A stretch of 64,000 nucleotides of DNA from positions 1 through 64,000 of the forward strand of contig NZ_JACCJY010000030.1 in NCBI RefSeq assembly GCF_014596085.1, in the 5' to 3' direction. A program made the translations under genes and the position numbers. Below, one piece after another: positions 61,352 to 64,000 of the stretch. The notes under the pieces were generated by a model. That model was given only the letters and a program-made list of their open reading frames with translations, was not told the DNA's origin and did no database searches. The number at the start of each line of letters is the position of its first letter. Position 1 is the first letter of the stretch. Source of the DNA: Azospirillum tabaci. GTDB lineage: Bacteria > Pseudomonadota > Alphaproteobacteria > Azospirillales > Azospirillaceae.

Positions 61352-64000
61352 TCACAGCTTCCACTTCAGGCCGGCGGTCGCCGATACCGTGTTCTCGCGG
61401 GCGCGGATCGCGTCCTGAACGCCGATGGTGGCGGTCAGGCGGTCGTCCAGAGCCACGCCCAGCCCGGCGCCGATCACCAGGGCGTCGCGGCCCGGCTTGC
61501 TGGCGTCGGCGGTGAACGCCACACCCCCCAGCCGGTTGGTGGTGGAGGCCGTGGTGTCGGCGAAGTCATGCTCCCACGCCAGGGCGGCGTTGGGCAGCAG
61601 GCGCCAGCCGCCCACCGCCACGCTGGTGCCGGCGCTCACGCCGACCGCGCTGCGCAGACCGGTCCAGCCCGCCGCCTCGACGTCCAGCGCCACGCCGTCG
61701 CCGGACTCGCGGAAGGCCTCGCGGGTGATCCGGTCGAAGCGCAGGCCGGCCCGCGGCTCGATCCAGGCGCTGTCCGACCCGGCGAAGGCCATGCGGTGAC
61801 CGGCGGCGATCTCGACGGAGAAATCGTGACCGTCGGCGCTGCCACTGGCGCCCTGGCCCAGCGTGCCGAAGGCGATGCCGCGCGAGGCGTCGTAATTGGC
61901 GTAGCCGTAGCCGATCGCCCCCTCGACAAAGGGGCTGTCCGCCGTGCCGCGCAGGTTCCAGGAGCCGTAGAGCGTCGCCTGGTAGCTGTCCACGTCGGCC
62001 TTGCCCAGCCCGTCGCGCGAGGTGACGCGATTGCGCAGATAGCCGAGCGCCACGCCGCCGCTCACGCCGTTCTCGTAGCTGTGGTCGGCGCCCAGCAGGA
62101 AACCGCCGATCCGCTCGGTGGTGCCGGCGGCGTTGCCGTCCGAACCGGTCCGGCTGTAAGCCGCCAGCGGTTGGCCCCACACGCCGCCCGAACCGCGGGC
62201 CTCGCCCGTTTCACCAACGGCGAGCGTGCCGTTGCCGCCACCGGCCAGCCGGACGCCGGAGGAGGAGGCCTCGCCGCCGCGCAGGGCCGACAGGCGGCTC
62301 TCCACCGCGCTGCCGAACAGGCGGCGGTTGGTGCGATCGGCGGCCAGCGTGTCGGCGTGCAGCTTGCCCGAGAGCTGGTCGAGCGCCCCGGCGATGCCGC
62401 TGCCCGGCAGGCCGTAGAGGCCGCTGAACAGCGGGGCGGCGACCCCCTCCAGCCGCGCCCCGGCGGCGGGACGCAGCGCGTCCACCGCCGCGCCGGCGGC
62501 CCGCTGGTTGCGCGTGCCGCCGCGGACCGCGTAGTTGGTCGGCGTGACCACCAGCCGGACGGTGGTGGCGTCGTACAGCGTGTCGAAGCGGGTGCCGGCC
62601 TCCAGCCCCGCCGCCGGCTGCGTCACCGCGGCGAAGCCGCCGGTCACGCCGCCGTCCGCCTGGACGATGGTGAAGCTCTGCCCCAGCGTGGCGGTGTAGG
62701 CGTTGGTCGCATCGCCGCTGATGCCGCGCAGCACCGGAGCCAGCGTGCCGGCGGCGGTGAAGGACGCCCCCTGCACCCGGATCTGGTCATGGTGGCCGGC
62801 GCCGAAGCCGGCGGTCGGGCCGTCGATTTCGGCATTCAGGACGCTGGTGCCGGTCAGAGTCACCGCGGACTGGAAGGTCAGCACGCCGGGCGAGTTGCCC
62901 GGCGAAACGGTGCCGGCCAGCGTGGCCGGGCCGCGGACGGTGCCGCCGCCGCTGAAGGTCGAGCCGGCGCTGGTGGTCAGCGAGCCGGAGACCACGCCGT
63001 TCACGGTCGCCGAACCGCCATTCCCCACGTTGACCGCGCCGGTGATGCCGGTGGCGGCCACGGTGACGGTGCCGTCGTTCACCGTGACCGGGGCCATGAC
63101 GGCGCCGGCCAAGGTGGCGCTGCCGCCGGAGGTCACGGTGACCGCGCCGTTGACCGCGCCATAGGCGGCGACGGTCAGGGTGCCGCCCTCCACCGCCAGC
63201 GTGCCGCCGACGCCGCCGCCCTCGACGACGGTCATGGCGCCGCCTCGGGCCACCGTCACCGGGACGGCCACGACGCCGCCGACCGTGGCGCTGCCGCCAT
63301 TGTTCAGGGCCAGCGTGCCCCCCGCGACCACGCCGCTCTTGGCGATGGTCAGCGCCGCGCCGTCTCCGACCGACAGGCCGCCGGCGTTGGCGAGCTGGCC
63401 GGAGACGACCACCGTGCCGGGGCCGGAGGCGGCCAGCGCGCCGCTGCCGCCGACGGCGCCCGCCAGGGTGACGGTGCTGCCGTCCGGCGTGATGGTGCCA
63501 CCGCGGCTGGTCACGGTGACCGACTGGCCGACGGTCAGCGGCGACGCCGGGCGCAGCGTGCCGCCGTCGAAGGTGACCGAGCTGCCCTGGACCGCTCCGT
63601 CGCTGTTGGTGAAGCTGGGGCGGCTGGTGTCGATCACGCCGGTCGTCGGAGGCGTCGGCGTCGGAGTGGGCGTCGGAGTGGGTGTGGGATCGGGGTTCGG
63701 CGTCGGGCCGGGATCGGGGTTGGGATTCGGGTTCGGATTGGGCTCGGGCTCCGGTTCGGGCTCGGGCTCCGGTTCGGGCTGTGGCGTCACCTTGGTCAGG
63801 GTGAGCTGAATCCGGTTGTTCGCCGTGTCGAAGGTGGCCGTCGGGGTCAGCGTCGCGTCGCTGCCGATGATCGCGGTGAAGGCGCCGGACACACCACCCG
63901 TTGCGGTCACGATGGTGTAGGTCGTGCTGTCGCCGTAGCCGCTGCCGGTGGAGGTGACGGACAGGTCGCCGCCGATCGTGGCGGTGCCGGTGACGGCCAG
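61352..64000 (-). CDS. Autotransporter (type V secretion), N-terminus outside window
   Basis: The frame is open to the window edge; 882 residues are visible. They comprise the end of one passenger region, a proline-rich linker of PE, PN, PD and PT dipeptides (coded about 63640-63785), a glycine/valine-rich beta-helical passenger (about 62450-63620) with GGxLxVxxGGxxxVxG-like repeats, and a C-terminal autotransporter barrel of about 280 residues (61352-62200) ending LKWKL. It should be displayed at the outer membrane, probably as an adhesin. The linker splitting two passenger parts is unusual. Confidence 0.9.
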   Translation of the reverse strand: MAVTGTATIGGDLSVTSTGSGYGDSTTYTIVTATGGVSGAFTAIIGSDATLTPTATFDTANNRIQLTLTKVTPQPEPEPEPEPEPEPNPNPNPNPDPGPTPNPDPTPTPTPTPTPTPPTTGVIDTSRPSFTNSDGAVQGSSVTFDGGTLRPASPLTVGQSVTVTSRGGTITPDGSTVTLAGAVGGSGALAASGPGTVVVSGQLANAGGLSVGDGAALTIAKSGVVAGGTLALNNGGSATVGGVVAVPVTVARGGAMTVVEGGGVGGTLAVEGGTLTVAAYGAVNGAVTVTSGGSATLAGAVMAPVTVNDGTVTVAATGITGAVNVGNGGSATVNGVVSGSLTTSAGSTFSGGGTVRGPATLAGTVSPGNSPGVLTFQSAVTLTGTSVLNAEIDGPTAGFGAGHHDQIRVQGASFTAAGTLAPVLRGISGDATNAYTATLGQSFTIVQADGGVTGGFAAVTQPAAGLEAGTRFDTLYDATTVRLVVTPTNYAVRGGTRNQRAAGAAVDALRPAAGARLEGVAAPLFSGLYGLPGSGIAGALDQLSGKLHADTLAADRTNRRLFGSAVESRLSALRGGEASSSGVRLAGGGNGTLAVGETGEARGSGGVWGQPLAAYSRTGSDGNAAGTTERIGGFLLGADHSYENGVSGGVALGYLRNRVTSRDGLGKADVDSYQATLYGSWNLRGTADSPFVEGAIGYGYANYDASRGIAFGTLGQGASGSADGHDFSVEIAAGHRMAFAGSDSAWIEPRAGLRFDRITREAFRESGDGVALDVEAAGWTGLRSAVGVSAGTSVAVGGWRLLPNAALAWEHDFADTTASTTNRLGGVAFTADASKPGRDALVIGAGLGVALDDRLTATIGVQDAIRARENTVSATAGLKWKL

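Noticed and set aside
63630..63790. Simple GC-rich repeat that looks like a satellite
   Set aside because: It codes in frame for the proline-rich linker of the autotransporter.
1..64000. tRNA, rRNA, insertion sequences or prophage genes
   Set aside because: I scanned for tRNA-like arms, transposase or integrase motifs and found none that I could support.

Overview
The window is GC-rich, tightly packed DNA from an alphaproteobacterium. The overall gene set (XoxF methanol dehydrogenase, tetrahydromethanopterin (H4MPT) C1 genes, an IalB-family protein, Tat-dependent binding proteins) and a GTTC-N7-GTTC LexA box fit a facultatively methylotrophic member of the Rhodospirillales. An Azospirillum-like genome is my best guess from memory of that group; no rRNA or other marker gene is present to prove it. 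I saw no rRNA or tRNA gene, transposase, integrase or CRISPR array.

Layout. (1) 1-7368: the 3' part of a giant Ig-like/Calx-beta/RTX surface protein. (2) 7423-38908: a roughly 31 kb methanol and formaldehyde oxidation island. It holds a RibD-C reductase, a hidden 26-codon pqqA on the minus strand (8422-8502), a SoxYZ-like carrier and metallohydrolase linked to quinoproteins, archaeal-type cofactor genes, fae, mch, mtdB, mptG, fhcBADC, the ABC transporter and beta-propeller module usually found with PQQ alcohol dehydrogenases, a methylofuran/pterin operon (mfnB, DUF447, DHPS-like, mfnE, folB) and xoxF-xoxG-xoxJ. (3) 38909-40156: the xoxF promoter region and two small paralogous cysteine-containing proteins. 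(4) 40187-42804: a UdgX and radical-SAM repair pair behind a LexA box. (5) 42954-46565: a serine hydrolase and an FtsX-like permease. (6) 46709-57789: a divergent CoA-dependent catabolic cluster with LysR regulator, CoA-transferase, thiolase-like protein, MaoC, SDR, enoyl-CoA hydratase and its own ABC importer. (7) 58041-60853: TPR-sulfotransferase and TPR-glycosyltransferase. (8) 60822-64000: an IalB protein and the 3' part of an autotransporter that continues past the window end.

How the genes work together. Periplasmic XoxF (PQQ and lanthanide) should oxidise methanol and pass electrons to cytochrome XoxG. Fae condenses formaldehyde with H4MPT, MtdB and Mch oxidise it to formyl-H4MPT, and the Fhc complex transfers the formyl group to methylofuran and releases formate. 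Most of the remaining archaeal-type genes fit synthesis of H4MPT and methylofuran. Formate dehydrogenase, the folate branch, pqqBCDE, mfnA and mfnC are not in this window.

Four copies of a roughly 140 bp palindromic intergenic repeat lie at 27643, 46613, 53901 and 57813; one supplies the last codons of a thioesterase gene. Start sites were chosen from Shine-Dalgarno sequences, signal peptides and gene overlaps. Family names come from reading the protein sequences, not from database searches.
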